Source: Candidatus Avimonas caecicola (lineage in GTDB: Bacteria; Bacillota; Clostridia; Oscillospirales; Acutalibacteraceae). From it: a DNA stretch of 64,000 nt. Positions 56,999-64,000 of the stretch are shown here, piece after piece. Numbering within the stretch: the first letter of the stretch is position 1; every line of letters begins with the position of its first letter. Both the position numbers and the translations under genes were made by a program. The stretch covers positions 38,044 to 102,043 of the forward strand of contig CAJFTG010000003.1 of assembly GCA_904419875.1 (NCBI GenBank), in the 5' to 3' direction. The notes beneath the pieces are model-generated. The model saw only the letters and a program-made list of their open reading frames with translations, ran no database searches and was not told where the DNA came from.

Positions 56999-57853
56999 TC
57001 AGCCCTTTTCCCCTCTGGTATAAAACAGCATAATGTCCTCGATTGTCGGCGGTTCGACAGCCAGCCCCGACAGGGCCGCCTGCCGCCGGCTTCTGGCGAG
57101 CGCCTCAAAGCCGTATTCGTTTGTGCGCACCCCGATCAGCTGATTCCGGTCCAGCTTCTCCAACTGCGCCGTGCTGCCCTTGACCAGGACGTACTGCTCC
57201 CGCAGGCGGTCCTTTTCCTCGTGAAACAGCAGCCGCCCCTTGTCGATCAGGGCGATGGTGTCCGCCACCTTCTCCAGATCGCTCGTAATGTGGGAGGAAA
57301 GAACCACCGAATGGCGTTCATCCTGGAGAAAGTCCAGGAACATGTCCAGAATTTCGTCCCGCACCAGGGGGTCCAGCCCGCTGGTGGGTTCGTCCAGCAG
57401 GAGCAGGCGGGGATGATGGGCCATTGCCGCCGCAATGGAGAGCTTCATCTTCATCCCTCGGGAAAATTCCTTGACCACCTTGTCGCGGGGGAGGGAAAAA
57501 CGTTCCAGGAGCGAGCGGAAGAAGGCGGGATCCCATGTCGGGTACAGCGCGCCCATGTACCCGCTGATCTGCCGGGGGGACAGGATTTCATGAAAACAGG
57601 GTTCATCGAACACCACGCCGATCTGGGCTTTGACCTCCGCCTCCCGCTCGCGGTTATCCAGTCCGAACACACGGATGGTGCCGGCATCCCGGCGGATGAG
57701 GTTGAGGATCAGCTTGAGCGTGGTGCTTTTTCCTGCGCCGTTTGCGCCCACCAGGCCGGTGATGGTCCCCTCCTCAATCGTGAGGGTGAGGTCCTGCAGG
57801 GCAAACCCGGCGTATTCCTTGCGCAGATTCTCGATTTCAATGACGGGCTGCAT
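56999..57853 (-). CDS. ABC transporter ATP-binding protein, YtrB/BcrA type
   Basis: 284 residues. Walker A GANGAGKST, Q-loop VVFDEPCF, signature FSRGMKMKLSIAAAMAHHP (a variant with SRGM), Walker B LLLLDEPTSGLD, switch LSSHITSDLEKVA. The GANGAGKST plus SRGM combination is that of YtrB-like and bacitracin-type exporters. AAGGAGG precedes ATG 57853. Middle gene of gntR-ATPase-permease. Confidence 0.85.
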   Translation of the reverse strand: MQPVIEIENLRKEYAGFALQDLTLTIEEGTITGLVGANGAGKSTTLKLILNLIRRDAGTIRVFGLDNREREAEVKAQIGVVFDEPCFHEILSPRQISGYMGALYPTWDPAFFRSLLERFSLPRDKVVKEFSRGMKMKLSIAAAMAHHPRLLLLDEPTSGLDPLVRDEILDMFLDFLQDERHSVVLSSHITSDLEKVADTIALIDKGRLLFHEEKDRLREQYVLVKGSTAQLEKLDRNQLIGVRTNEYGFEALARSRRQAALSGLAVEPPTIEDIMLFYTRGEKG

Positions 57854-58064
57854 GATTTTCCTCCTTTTTTCTTTCGGCAGGGCGGCGGATACCGCGGAGC
57901 CGGACGGCATACCGCCCCGGAAGGGCGCACCTCTCCAGACCCTCCCCGGCCTCCGCCGAAACGGCGGAGGAACGGAAGAAAGCGGTCGGATGCCGTCTTT
58001 AGTTTTGGGGCGGTTCTGCGGGGCTCCCGTATATGGTGCGGAGAATGGCGGCGGCGCGCGGTCT

Positions 58065-58502
58065 TTACGTCCTCTCTCCGCCCTGCGTGTCCCCTTTGTC
58101 CCCTTTGTTCTCTTCGGCCTCTTCGGACCCTTCGTCCTCGTACAGCAGCGCCAGCAGCTCGGTCAGCTCCCGGCGGCTGATGCCGGCGGTTCTCGCCGCA
58201 CAGACCGCGTCCGCCAGATGCTGCTCCAGCGCCCGGCGCTGCTCCTCCCGGACAAGCTCCAAATTTTGAGGGGCGACCAGGCTGCCCTTTCCGGGGATGG
58301 CGACGATAAAGCCGTCCCTCTCCAGTTCCTCATACGCCCGCTTGGTGGTGATTACGCTGATGCGCAGCTCCTTGGCCAGCAGGCGGATGGAGGGGAGCGC
58401 CTCGCCTTCGGCGAGTTCCCCGGAAAGGATGGCGTTTTTGATTTGAACGACGATCTGTTCGTAGATCGGGACTTCGCCGGTGTTGCGGATGATAATATTC
58501 AA
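58065..58502 (-). CDS. GntR-family repressor, YtrA subfamily
   Basis: 145 residues: a winged helix domain (IYEQIVVQIKNAILSGELAEGEALPSIRLLAKELRISVITTKRAYEELERDGF) and a short helical tail, the YtrA layout with no large ligand domain. The tail is very acidic and ends in a charged low-complexity stretch. The start is a TTG with GGAGGGG upstream. It heads the ABC operon and should repress it from the dyad at 58523-58547. YtrA-type units answer cell-wall antibiotics in other Firmicutes. Confidence 0.85.
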   Translation of the reverse strand: MNIIIRNTGEVPIYEQIVVQIKNAILSGELAEGEALPSIRLLAKELRISVITTKRAYEELERDGFIVAIPGKGSLVAPQNLELVREEQRRALEQHLADAVCAARTAGISRRELTELLALLYEDEGSEEAEENKGDKGDTQGGERT

Positions 58503-58522
58503 GGCATCCCCTCCGCGTATCT

Positions 58523-58547
58523 ACTGTATATATAATATATACACAGT
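58523..58547. promoter_or_regulatory. Operator dyad of the gntR-ABC operon
   Basis: ACTGTATATATAATATATAC then ACAGT: a 25-base near-perfect dyad covering the -10 box of the operon promoter, so a bound dimer would block RNA polymerase. Confidence 0.72.
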
Positions 58548-58563
58548 ATGCCCGCTTTGTCAA
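58534..58563 (-). promoter_or_regulatory. Promoter of the gntR-ABC operon
   Basis: On the minus strand TTGACA (58563-58558), 18 bases, TATATT (58539-58534). About 30 bases before the TTG start of the regulator gene. Confidence 0.75.
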
Positions 58564-59284
58564 GAGGGAAAAAGCGGAAGGGGCTTTTTTTATTCCGGGA
58601 GGGAAAGGGCATAACCGCCCAAGCAGGAGGGCCGGCCGGAATGCCAACAAACAGGGATGCGCACCGGGGTTCCATACCAGGATCTCTTCCCACACGCAAA
58701 CCCCGGAGAACATCCCGCCGGCCGCAGGGAGCTGCTGCAAAAGCTTCCCCAGCGGCCGGCTCCCGGACACCGCCGACAGACCGGCGGCCTGCTTTCTTTC
58801 TTTCTTTCTTCCTTCCTCCCTCCCTTCCTCCTCCCTCCCGGCCTTTCTCCCTTTCTCCTGTTCCGATCTCCCTTCCCCTTTTTCGGCGCAAACCGCGCGC
58901 TATTGCCCGGAAGGGGCTGCCCCTGAAAGAGAGCGCCGGCAGGGAGAAGAGCACGGCCGAACCGGTGGAGCGCAAGGAGAAGAGGAGAGAGGGGAGAGGG
59001 GGGGAGAGGAGAGAGAAGGAAAAGGGGAAGGGAAGAGCAAGATCGAGAAGAAGGGGGAAGAGGGGGAAGAGGGAGAAGAGGGAGAAGAGCGACCCGGGAA
59101 AAGAAAAACGCCCGCCGGTTCCCTGGCGGGCGTGCAGGCGAGGGGTGCAGGTAGATGTACAGGTGGATGTACAGGCGGCATGGCGGCCGGCACCGGTTCG
59201 GAAACCCTTGCCCCGTGTATGACGGCAAATATAAGCGGCCTCCCTGCCGGGAGGCCGCCGATAAAGATTCCGTCCGTGCCGGCG
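58564..59284. repeat. Low-complexity intergenic region, no gene
   Basis: About 720 bases. Pyrimidine-rich at 58790-58870 (TTTCTTTCTTTCTTCC) and purine-rich at 58965-59100 (GAAGAGGG and GAGAAGAGG units), so the two could pair. GCCCGCCAGGGAACC and its complement form a hairpin near 59110-59135. GTACAGGTGGATGTACAGG is a short direct repeat at 59156-59175. Open frames here are rejected as compositional. Confidence 0.6.
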
Positions 59285-60304
59285 CTACGACGCCTGCCGC
59301 TTTGCACGGTTCCGGAAGACGAGAAAGCAAGCCGCTGCCAGGACGCAGACGGTCAGCAGCGCCATCTGTGTCCAGCTTTCGGAAGAGAGCTCCCCTGCCC
59401 GGAAGGTGAGGACGATGAAAACAACGTCGAATATGGCGGCCGCGATCACCCCGGCATACGGGATGGCGCGGAACAGCCCCTTCAGGTTCACGGCGCTGTC
59501 CGCCGGCACGCGGGAGGCCAGCCAGGCAAACAGCAGGAAGAGCGCGATGCCCGCGACCGTCACCACCGCCAGCAGCACCCCGTTTACCTGGGTGATGCCG
59601 GTGATGTCAAAGTCGCCGGTTTCCGGGTTCTGCAGCCGCGCGGCGATATGCTGGATATCGAACACGGCGGCGATCACCAGCACCGCCTTGCCCAGTCCCG
59701 ACCACAGCACCGCCAGATCGGGCGCCTTGGCCTGCGGGGCCGTCCGGGTGATGGATTCGCTGCGGAAATCCAGCACCCTGCAGAGGTAAACCGCGCCGAT
59801 GACCGTGACCAGCGTTTCCGGCAGCATGTAGGTGGCGCTATAGGCCAGCGAATACAGCAGCGCCTGCGAATCGGGAATGGACAGCCCAGCCCACACCGTA
59901 CAGCCGGAAATCACGTGGCAGACGTACCGCAGAACACAGGCCAGCACGGCGCCGCTCGCCAGCTCCGCCCCCTGGCTGCCCAGTTTGCCGCGGAACACCC
60001 CGGCCAGGCCGAGCACCGTAAAGGCGACGACGTAATCCAGCAGGAGGACCGCCAGAGCGGAAAGCCCGCTGACCGCCATCACGTTTTTCATTCCGGTCAG
60101 CAGCTGGAGCAGGCTGTATGCCAGGGCGGTGAAAGAACCCCAGGCGACGCCGTAGCGGTAGGCGATCAAGACGACCGGCAGCATGCTGAACGCCGTGATG
60201 CTGCCGCCGTAGGGCAGATCGACGATTTTAAGCATGCTGAGGATGGTGGCGAACGCCAGCATGATGGCGCTCTCCGTCAGGCGGAGAGCTCGTTTTTTTT
60301 CCAT
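59285..60304 (-). CDS. thiT: Thiamine ECF transporter S component with extra C-terminal membrane part
   Basis: 339 residues. Residues about 8-185 fit ThiT: LTESAIMLAFATILSMLKIVDLPYGGSITAFSMLP, then the binding-site stretch RYVCHVISGCTVWAG. ThiT is usually near 190 residues. Here about 150 more residues with roughly four membrane helices follow (LLAVVTVAGIALFLLFAWLA and others). The upstream TPP riboswitch confirms a thiamine role. ATG 60304 is the start that gives the family N-terminus. Confidence 0.85.
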   Translation of the reverse strand: MEKKRALRLTESAIMLAFATILSMLKIVDLPYGGSITAFSMLPVVLIAYRYGVAWGSFTALAYSLLQLLTGMKNVMAVSGLSALAVLLLDYVVAFTVLGLAGVFRGKLGSQGAELASGAVLACVLRYVCHVISGCTVWAGLSIPDSQALLYSLAYSATYMLPETLVTVIGAVYLCRVLDFRSESITRTAPQAKAPDLAVLWSGLGKAVLVIAAVFDIQHIAARLQNPETGDFDITGITQVNGVLLAVVTVAGIALFLLFAWLASRVPADSAVNLKGLFRAIPYAGVIAAAIFDVVFIVLTFRAGELSSESWTQMALLTVCVLAAACFLVFRNRAKRQAS

Positions 60305-60385
60305 GGATGAAAACCCCTTTCCGTTTTGGGGGCCGGCCCGGCCCCGGGTTCGGAACGGCACCGCCGCAGACATTCCGAGATGCAG

Positions 60386-60419
60386 AAAGCCCTCCACAGA
60401 TGGTTGTGGAGGGCTTTGA
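60386..60419 (-). terminator. Hairpin between the TPP riboswitch and thiT
   Basis: On the minus strand AAAGCCCTCCACA pairs with TGTGGAGGGCTTT around ACCATC. Its place makes it the likely terminator arm of the riboswitch, though the following T-run is short. Confidence 0.6.
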
Positions 60420-60474
60420 TAAAGGCACACAGAGTTCCGCACGCGAAGGTGCTGCGTGCGGCAACGCTATGAAA

Positions 60475-60560
60475 CATCCCTCCGCCGGTATTATCCGGAT
60501 CAGGTTCAGGGTTTAGAGCCGCGGGCTCCCTCTCAGCCGGCCGGTTTGCCAGCACCCCTT
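60475..60560 (-). promoter_or_regulatory. TPP riboswitch (thi box)
   Basis: On the minus strand the conserved parts appear in order: GGGGTGCT, GGCTGAGAGGG, ACCCTGAACCTGATCCGGAT, AATACCGGCGGAGGGATG. It controls thiT downstream, turning expression off when thiamine pyrophosphate is plentiful. Confidence 0.96.
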
Positions 60561-60621
60561 GTCTTTTTCTGGTGGCAGCAGTTCCCTTTGTGTTGGGAGG
60601 CAATGCTCTCAAACAGATATT

Positions 60622-60650
60622 ACTATAGCGGCTTTGTCGGAATTTGTCAA
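60622..60650 (-). promoter_or_regulatory. thiT promoter
   Basis: On the minus strand TTGACA (60650-60645), 17 bases, TATAGT (60627-60622), about 60 bases before the riboswitch. Confidence 0.82.
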
Positions 60651-60731
60651 GGCGAAATGCGGCCGTGGGAACGGATAAGCAGGGGGGAGCCCGGGCCTGT
60701 CCCGAAAAAGGCGCTTTTTTAAAATTCGTTC

Positions 60732-60760
60732 TTGACAAACCGGGCAATTCTGCGTATAAT
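60732..60760 (+). promoter_or_regulatory. Promoter of tRNA-Arg(ACG)
   Basis: TTGACA (60732-60737), 17 bases, TATAAT (60755-60760): a consensus promoter 33 bases before the tRNA. Confidence 0.88.
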
Positions 60761-60792
60761 CTATATGTTGTTCGGATAGGAACAGCGGGTAT

Positions 60793-60869
60793 GCGCTCGT
60801 AGCTCAGCTGGATAGAGTGTCTGACTACGAATCAGAAGGTCAGGGGTTCGAATCCCTTCGGGCGCGCCA
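60793..60869 (+). tRNA. tRNA-Arg (anticodon ACG)
   Basis: 77 bases with encoded CCA. Acceptor GCGCTCG/CGGGCGC, anticodon stem TCTGA/TCAGA with loop CTACGAA, T loop TTCGAAT. ACG (inosine at the first position) reads CGU, CGC and CGA. Confidence 0.95.
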
Positions 60870-60905
60870 CGTCGGAACGAGTTACGCTCGTTCCGATTTT
60901 TTATT
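60870..60905 (+). terminator. tRNA-Arg terminator, one of two related hairpins
   Basis: TCGGAACGAG, loop TTACG, CTCGTTCCGA, then TTTTTTATT. The same stem with the reverse-complement loop occurs at 61992-62028. Confidence 0.85.
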
Positions 60906-61076
60906 GTATGAAAAATCCGTCAGCTGCTCACGGCTCCTCCGCTTCGCAAAAAGTCACGCCGCGCCTGCGCTGTTTGCTTGTAAACGCGCTCACAACGCTT
61001 CGGCTTGCTACCAACTTTTTGCGGGTTGGTGCTACGGTCACTTGCCGGTATCTTTTTTGTAGCGTAAACCCATCAA

Positions 61077-61110
61077 AAGGAACCGTTTAGACTGTTCCTT
61101 ATTCTTTTCA
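61077..61110 (+). terminator. Terminator-like hairpin at the islet's left side
   Basis: AAAGGAAC and GTTCCTT pair around CGTTTAGACT, followed by ATTCTTTT. Between the tRNA terminator and this hairpin (60906-61076) no gene is seen. Confidence 0.6.
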
Positions 61111-61154
61111 CATGATATAATTGAAAGCGGTATTATTTATTTGAGATCAATGAG

Positions 61155-61877
61155 GTGAAAAAGCTGAATATCCAATTCAAGTTTGAAAAACATATAGATT
61201 TAATATTTCATGTGTTGGCACATATGCATGTGGACAATGCATCCGATTTATATTCACAGGAGTATATTGAGAAGTTTAAGTTACTAAGAAACCATAAGGA
61301 ACTACTTATTCCTTATGGTTTGGCAGATTATTATAACAACCATTTTAACAGATTAGGAATGATAAATTTTCTGCCGTTTTACAGCAACGATTTTGATGAA
61401 TTAAAACGATTAATACTTAATCATAACGGCTTTACCATTGAGGATACTGACTTTTTTGTGAAACCATTTTTAGAGATATGCGAAAGCGAATTGGATTTCT
61501 ATTTTAATTTTTGGGAAAACACTATTCACACAATAAAAGACGAATGTGTTCAGGTGGAAAACATATTAAGAGAAAAACTGAATTCATATCGCTGCATTTT
61601 TGAGTATTATAATAGATCTGACTTGGCTTTGTTGTCTTTGAGCATTACAAGAAACGGAAGAGGTTTTAGTGGAATAAATAATTGCTTTTCTGCTTTAATA
61701 CCTTTCCCAAAATCATTAAGCCAAATAGACAACAGCTTTTTTATTCTGTTGCATGAGTACACGCATCAAATAACAGATGAACTTTTAAGAACTGATATTA
61801 ATATGGATGATGGTTCACATGATATTTCTGAGAATGTGGTTATTTTATTTGATTTCTATTTATTAAAATTCCATTAA
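61155..61877 (+). CDS. Putative HExxH metallopeptidase-like protein of an AT-rich islet
   Basis: 240 residues, family not recognised. LLHEYTHQITDELL near residue 200 has the HExxH pattern of zinc peptidases, and the acidic DISENVV after it may give the third ligand. It resembles no neighbour in base use: the gene is about 30% GC by eye in a GC-rich region. GTG 61155 is the assumed start; the ribosome binding site is poor, so the N-terminus is uncertain. It ends soon after the motif, so a truncated peptidase is possible. Confidence 0.5.
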   Translation: MKKLNIQFKFEKHIDLIFHVLAHMHVDNASDLYSQEYIEKFKLLRNHKELLIPYGLADYYNNHFNRLGMINFLPFYSNDFDELKRLILNHNGFTIEDTDFFVKPFLEICESELDFYFNFWENTIHTIKDECVQVENILREKLNSYRCIFEYYNRSDLALLSLSITRNGRGFSGINNCFSALIPFPKSLSQIDNSFFILLHEYTHQITDELLRTDINMDDGSHDISENVVILFDFYLLKFH

Positions 61878-62191
61878 AAATAAAATGCGCACCTTATTAT
61901 ATCAAATCATTTCCAAAGCTGATAAATTCTGCTGAGGGTAGGTTCAAATCCTCATATCAAAAATCCACCGGCATCCTTTTTATACCCGGTAGACACGTCG
62001 GAACGAGCGTAACTCGTTCCGACGTGTCAAGAGGCCATAAAAAAGATGTTTTTGCGGTTTCGGATGAGAGATTTGAACTCTCGAAAAAAACAGGACTTAC
62101 CAAATCTAAGATTTCGTTTTGCTTTTGGCAATGTACGTCACGAAGTGTTTTCAAAGCAGATAATAACTATGTTTGGAACACAATAAAAATT
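61878..62191. other. Intergenic stretch with tRNA-like remnants and a hairpin
   Basis: No gene seen. At 61933-61952 GAGGGTAGGTTCAAATCCTC looks like a tRNA T-arm on the plus strand. At 62064-62082 GATGAGAGATTTGAACTCTC looks like one on the minus strand. Between them is the long hairpin at 61992-62028. These could be leftovers of tRNA-targeted insertions. Confidence 0.45.
61992..62028. repeat. 37-base palindrome related to the tRNA-Arg terminator
   Basis: GACACGTCGGAACGAG, loop CGTAA, then its exact complement. The 14 bases CACGTCGGAACGAG are a direct repeat of 60868-60881 at the end of tRNA-Arg. Confidence 0.8.
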
Positions 62192-63100
62192 TTATATTTC
62201 TTTATAGTTTTTTATCGGCCTTAAAACCTGATAACCACGGTCTTTCCACATATGTCTTTGGTAATCCTGACATAGTGTTTCGTTCCATTCATACCCCATT
62301 GATCTGGGATCAAAATTCCATGCGAGATCCTCAACGCGTCTCATCACTTCACCGTTATCGCGGAGATAGTCATATTTCGGATGGCCGAAAACCAAATAAT
62401 AGCTTTCCGGAATATCCCGTATTTCAAATTTGGAGGGTACAACGCCTGTATAGTCTGCCGGGACTCCTGTGCCGTAAAAATATCCTTTGGTTCCATCCTG
62501 ATAATACCATCCCGCATGGTGTGACCAGACAACCGGATGTTGAAATGGTATAAAGCTTTCCAAAATACCTTCAATTTCATCAAAATCAGGACGTTTTTCA
62601 AAATCCCAGTAGCCTTTTGCGTTCGGATCATATAATCCAATAAATCTGTGTGCCGGAATATGTTCTACCCATATCTGCGGACTGGTTAAAATGTTTTCGC
62701 TCATTTTGACAACCCCTTTTACAATATAGTAAGAAGGATTCAGAACGACTTTCCGTATGGGAAGCGGAATCGGAACGGGATATTTTCTGTATACAGATGG
62801 TGTACATCCATATGTATACTGGAAAGCCCTCGTCAGGGCTGCCTGTGACGAATATCCATATTCCAAAGCGATATCAATGATTGATTTTTTGGTATCCCGG
62901 ACTTGTATAGTTGCATAGTATAGGCGTCTCCCGGCTATATACCGCTTTAATGTCATGCCAGCTACAAGGCGGAATTGACGGGAGCAGTAAAACTTGGAAT
63001 AATGCATAACCTGGGATATGCTATCAAGCGTTGGATTTTCCAGTATATGCTCATCTATAAAATCAATCATCTTCTGGACTTCGTAATTCCACTCATACAC
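62192..63100 (-). CDS. AraC-family regulator with GyrI-like effector-binding domain
   Basis: 302 residues. Two helix-turn-helix motifs at the N-terminus (LDSISQVMHYSKFYCSRQFRLVAG and IIDIALEYGYSSQAALTRAFQYTYGCTPSVYRK) and a C-terminal GyrI-like domain from about residue 140 (IWVEHIPAHRFIGLYD). The layout is that of Rob/SoxS-like drug- or stress-sensing activators. GTG start with AGGAGGTGAAGG upstream. It is AT-richer than the chromosome, and its target is not evident. Confidence 0.85.
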   Translation of the reverse strand: MYEWNYEVQKMIDFIDEHILENPTLDSISQVMHYSKFYCSRQFRLVAGMTLKRYIAGRRLYYATIQVRDTKKSIIDIALEYGYSSQAALTRAFQYTYGCTPSVYRKYPVPIPLPIRKVVLNPSYYIVKGVVKMSENILTSPQIWVEHIPAHRFIGLYDPNAKGYWDFEKRPDFDEIEGILESFIPFQHPVVWSHHAGWYYQDGTKGYFYGTGVPADYTGVVPSKFEIRDIPESYYLVFGHPKYDYLRDNGEVMRRVEDLAWNFDPRSMGYEWNETLCQDYQRHMWKDRGYQVLRPIKNYKEI

Positions 63101-63200
63101 AAGCCTTCACCTCCTTCTGACCCCTATTATACTCACTATAAACATGATAAACTTTACATGAGTTGCAATAAGTAAAGGCAAAAAATATTATAAATAAATC

Positions 63201-63247
63201 AAAAAGCACAACACGGGAATTCATTTCCTCAATGTTGTGCTTTTATT
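63201..63247 (-). terminator. Terminator of tRNA-Arg(CCG)
   Basis: AGCACAACA and TGTTGTGCT pair around an 18-base loop, with T-runs on both sides, just after the tRNA on the minus strand. Confidence 0.82.
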
Positions 63248-63248
63248 T

Positions 63249-63325
63249 TGGCCCGCCCGGAGGGATTCGAACCCCCGGCCTTCAGAATCGGAATCTGCTG
63301 CGATATCCAGCTTCGCCACGGGCGG
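63249..63325 (-). tRNA. tRNA-Arg (anticodon CCG)
   Basis: 77 bases on the minus strand with encoded CCA. Acceptor CCGCCCG/CGGGCGG, D arm GCGA/TCGC, anticodon loop TTCCGAT with CCG, T loop TTCGAAT. Reads the arginine codon CGG. Confidence 0.94.
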
Positions 63326-63406
63326 GTATTTACTTGGCTTCCCGCATGGTTTGGAACGGCGGCGGAAAGAAAAACGCCCGTTCCATGCATTACTGAAAGC
63401 TATCCT

Positions 63407-63435
63407 ATTTTACACCGAAACCCGCCGATTTGCAA
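63407..63435 (-). promoter_or_regulatory. Promoter of tRNA-Arg(CCG)
   Basis: On the minus strand TTGCAA (63435-63430), 17 bases, TAAAAT (63412-63407). The leader before the tRNA is about 75 bases and can fold (GCATGGAACGG with CCGTTCCAAACCATGC). The rest of the gap to 63742 shows no gene. Confidence 0.6.
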
Positions 63436-63742
63436 GCCCTATTTTTTATTTTTTGTCCGTTCCCGAAAATCACTGACTTTGTTGAGAAGCCCGCCGCGCT
63501 CCTGCCGGGCCTTTCGGCTCCGGCGGGAGGACGGCTTCGCAGGGAGAGCGAAGGCGCCGGTTCTTTCCGGAATTCGGAAATATTGGCGTTTTCGCCCTTG
63601 CTCTGTGGGGGAAAGCAGTATACAATTAAGGGCATACTATACAGCGAGCGGCGGACATTGCCGGGGAGCGCCTGCGGCGTCCCGGACCCTGGACGGAGAG
63701 GCTGTCCGCCGGAACAGCATCGGGAAAGGATGGGGAAACGGC

Positions 63743-64000
63743 ATGTCGATCTTCTATCAAAGCGAGACGCGTACCTTCCAGCTGGACACCGCCCGCACGT
63801 CGTATATTTTCCGGGTGTATGAGGGGGAGTATCTTTATCATGAATACTGGGGCCGGAGGATTCGCCCGGCCGACCTGACGCGGCTTCACCGCAGCTATGC
63901 CTCCGGATTTTCCCCCAACTGGGCCGGCGCGGCGGCGGCGGAACACAGCCTGGACCTGCTTGAGGCGGAATATCCCTTCTATGGGTCGGGCGATTACCGC
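63743..64000 (+). CDS. Alpha-galactosidase, N-terminal part (cut by window end)
   Basis: The first 86 residues of a protein that continues past the window: FYQSETRTFQLDTARTSYIFRVYEGEYLYHEYWGRRI, ending YPFYGSGDYR. This is the N-terminal beta-sandwich of family GH36 alpha-galactosidases, which remove galactose from raffinose-type sugars and galactomannan. AAAGGATGGGG lies before the ATG. The catalytic part is outside the window. Confidence 0.75.
   Translation, partial: MSIFYQSETRTFQLDTARTSYIFRVYEGEYLYHEYWGRRIRPADLTRLHRSYASGFSPNWAGAAAAEHSLDLLEAEYPFYGSGDYR

Noticed and set aside
62024..62224. Small open frame with DERFELSKK-type peptide
   Set aside because: It reads across the palindrome and a T-arm-like fragment, and has no start signal.

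Overview
The window reads as part of a chromosome from a high-GC, strictly Gram-positive-type Firmicute, most likely an Oscillospiraceae/Ruminococcaceae-like gut Clostridium. The inference rests on strong AAGGAGG ribosome binding sites, the zinc-type S14, a KOW-domain gene between map and infA, a DNA polymerase I without a readable proofreading triad, GTP-type PEP carboxykinase, and ThiT and QueT vitamin/precursor transporters. No species can be named from the sequence alone.

Layout. 1-1587: end of an ABC uptake operon (binding protein tail, permease, ATPase). 1916-1991: tRNA-Ala(CGC), which marks the probable left end of an integrated mobilizable element running to about 18.45 kb. The element carries: (a) an AT-rich three-gene cassette (2268-4229) of a ClpP/SppA-fold serine protease, a Panacea/DUF4065 antitoxin-like protein and a small putative toxin, bracketed by two near-identical terminators; (b) TnpV and a small partner; (c) a three-gene restriction-modification operon (4977-10091, minus strand) fed by a promoter on a 226-bp segment between 23-bp inverted repeats, next to a tyrosine recombinase gene; (d) a plasmid-like core of sigma-like factor, ParM/ParR, MobC, MobA relaxase, ParB-like protein and a large serine recombinase at the right end.

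18.5-35.3 kb is ordinary chromosome: a heterodimeric ABC exporter, dusB, polA with neighbours (two acetyltransferases including rimI, a protein-arginine-phosphatase-like enzyme, a tautomerase), tsaD, pckG, queT with a candidate preQ1 riboswitch, and a TipA-type MerR regulator with a 19-bp-spaced promoter. 35.9-51.9 kb is the complete S10-spc-alpha translation supercluster: rpsJ to rplQ with secY, adk, map, a KOW protein, infA, rpmJ and rpoA. Beyond it lie a DUF4838 lipoprotein, a membrane protein of unknown function, a GntR(YtrA)-ABC operon with a visible operator, and a TPP-riboswitch-controlled, unusually long ThiT.

60.8-63.3 kb holds two tRNA-Arg genes bracketing a small AT-rich islet. The islet has an HExxH protein, duplicated hairpins and pieces resembling tRNA T-arms, then an AraC regulator. 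The window ends inside an alpha-galactosidase gene. Several intergenic spaces (1.6, 29.9, 52.1, 54.4-55.1 and 58.8-59.1 kb) are strongly purine- or pyrimidine-biased low-complexity DNA without genes.

The two strongest leads are the protease-Panacea-toxin cassette and the recombinase-controlled invertible promoter in front of the restriction-modification operon.
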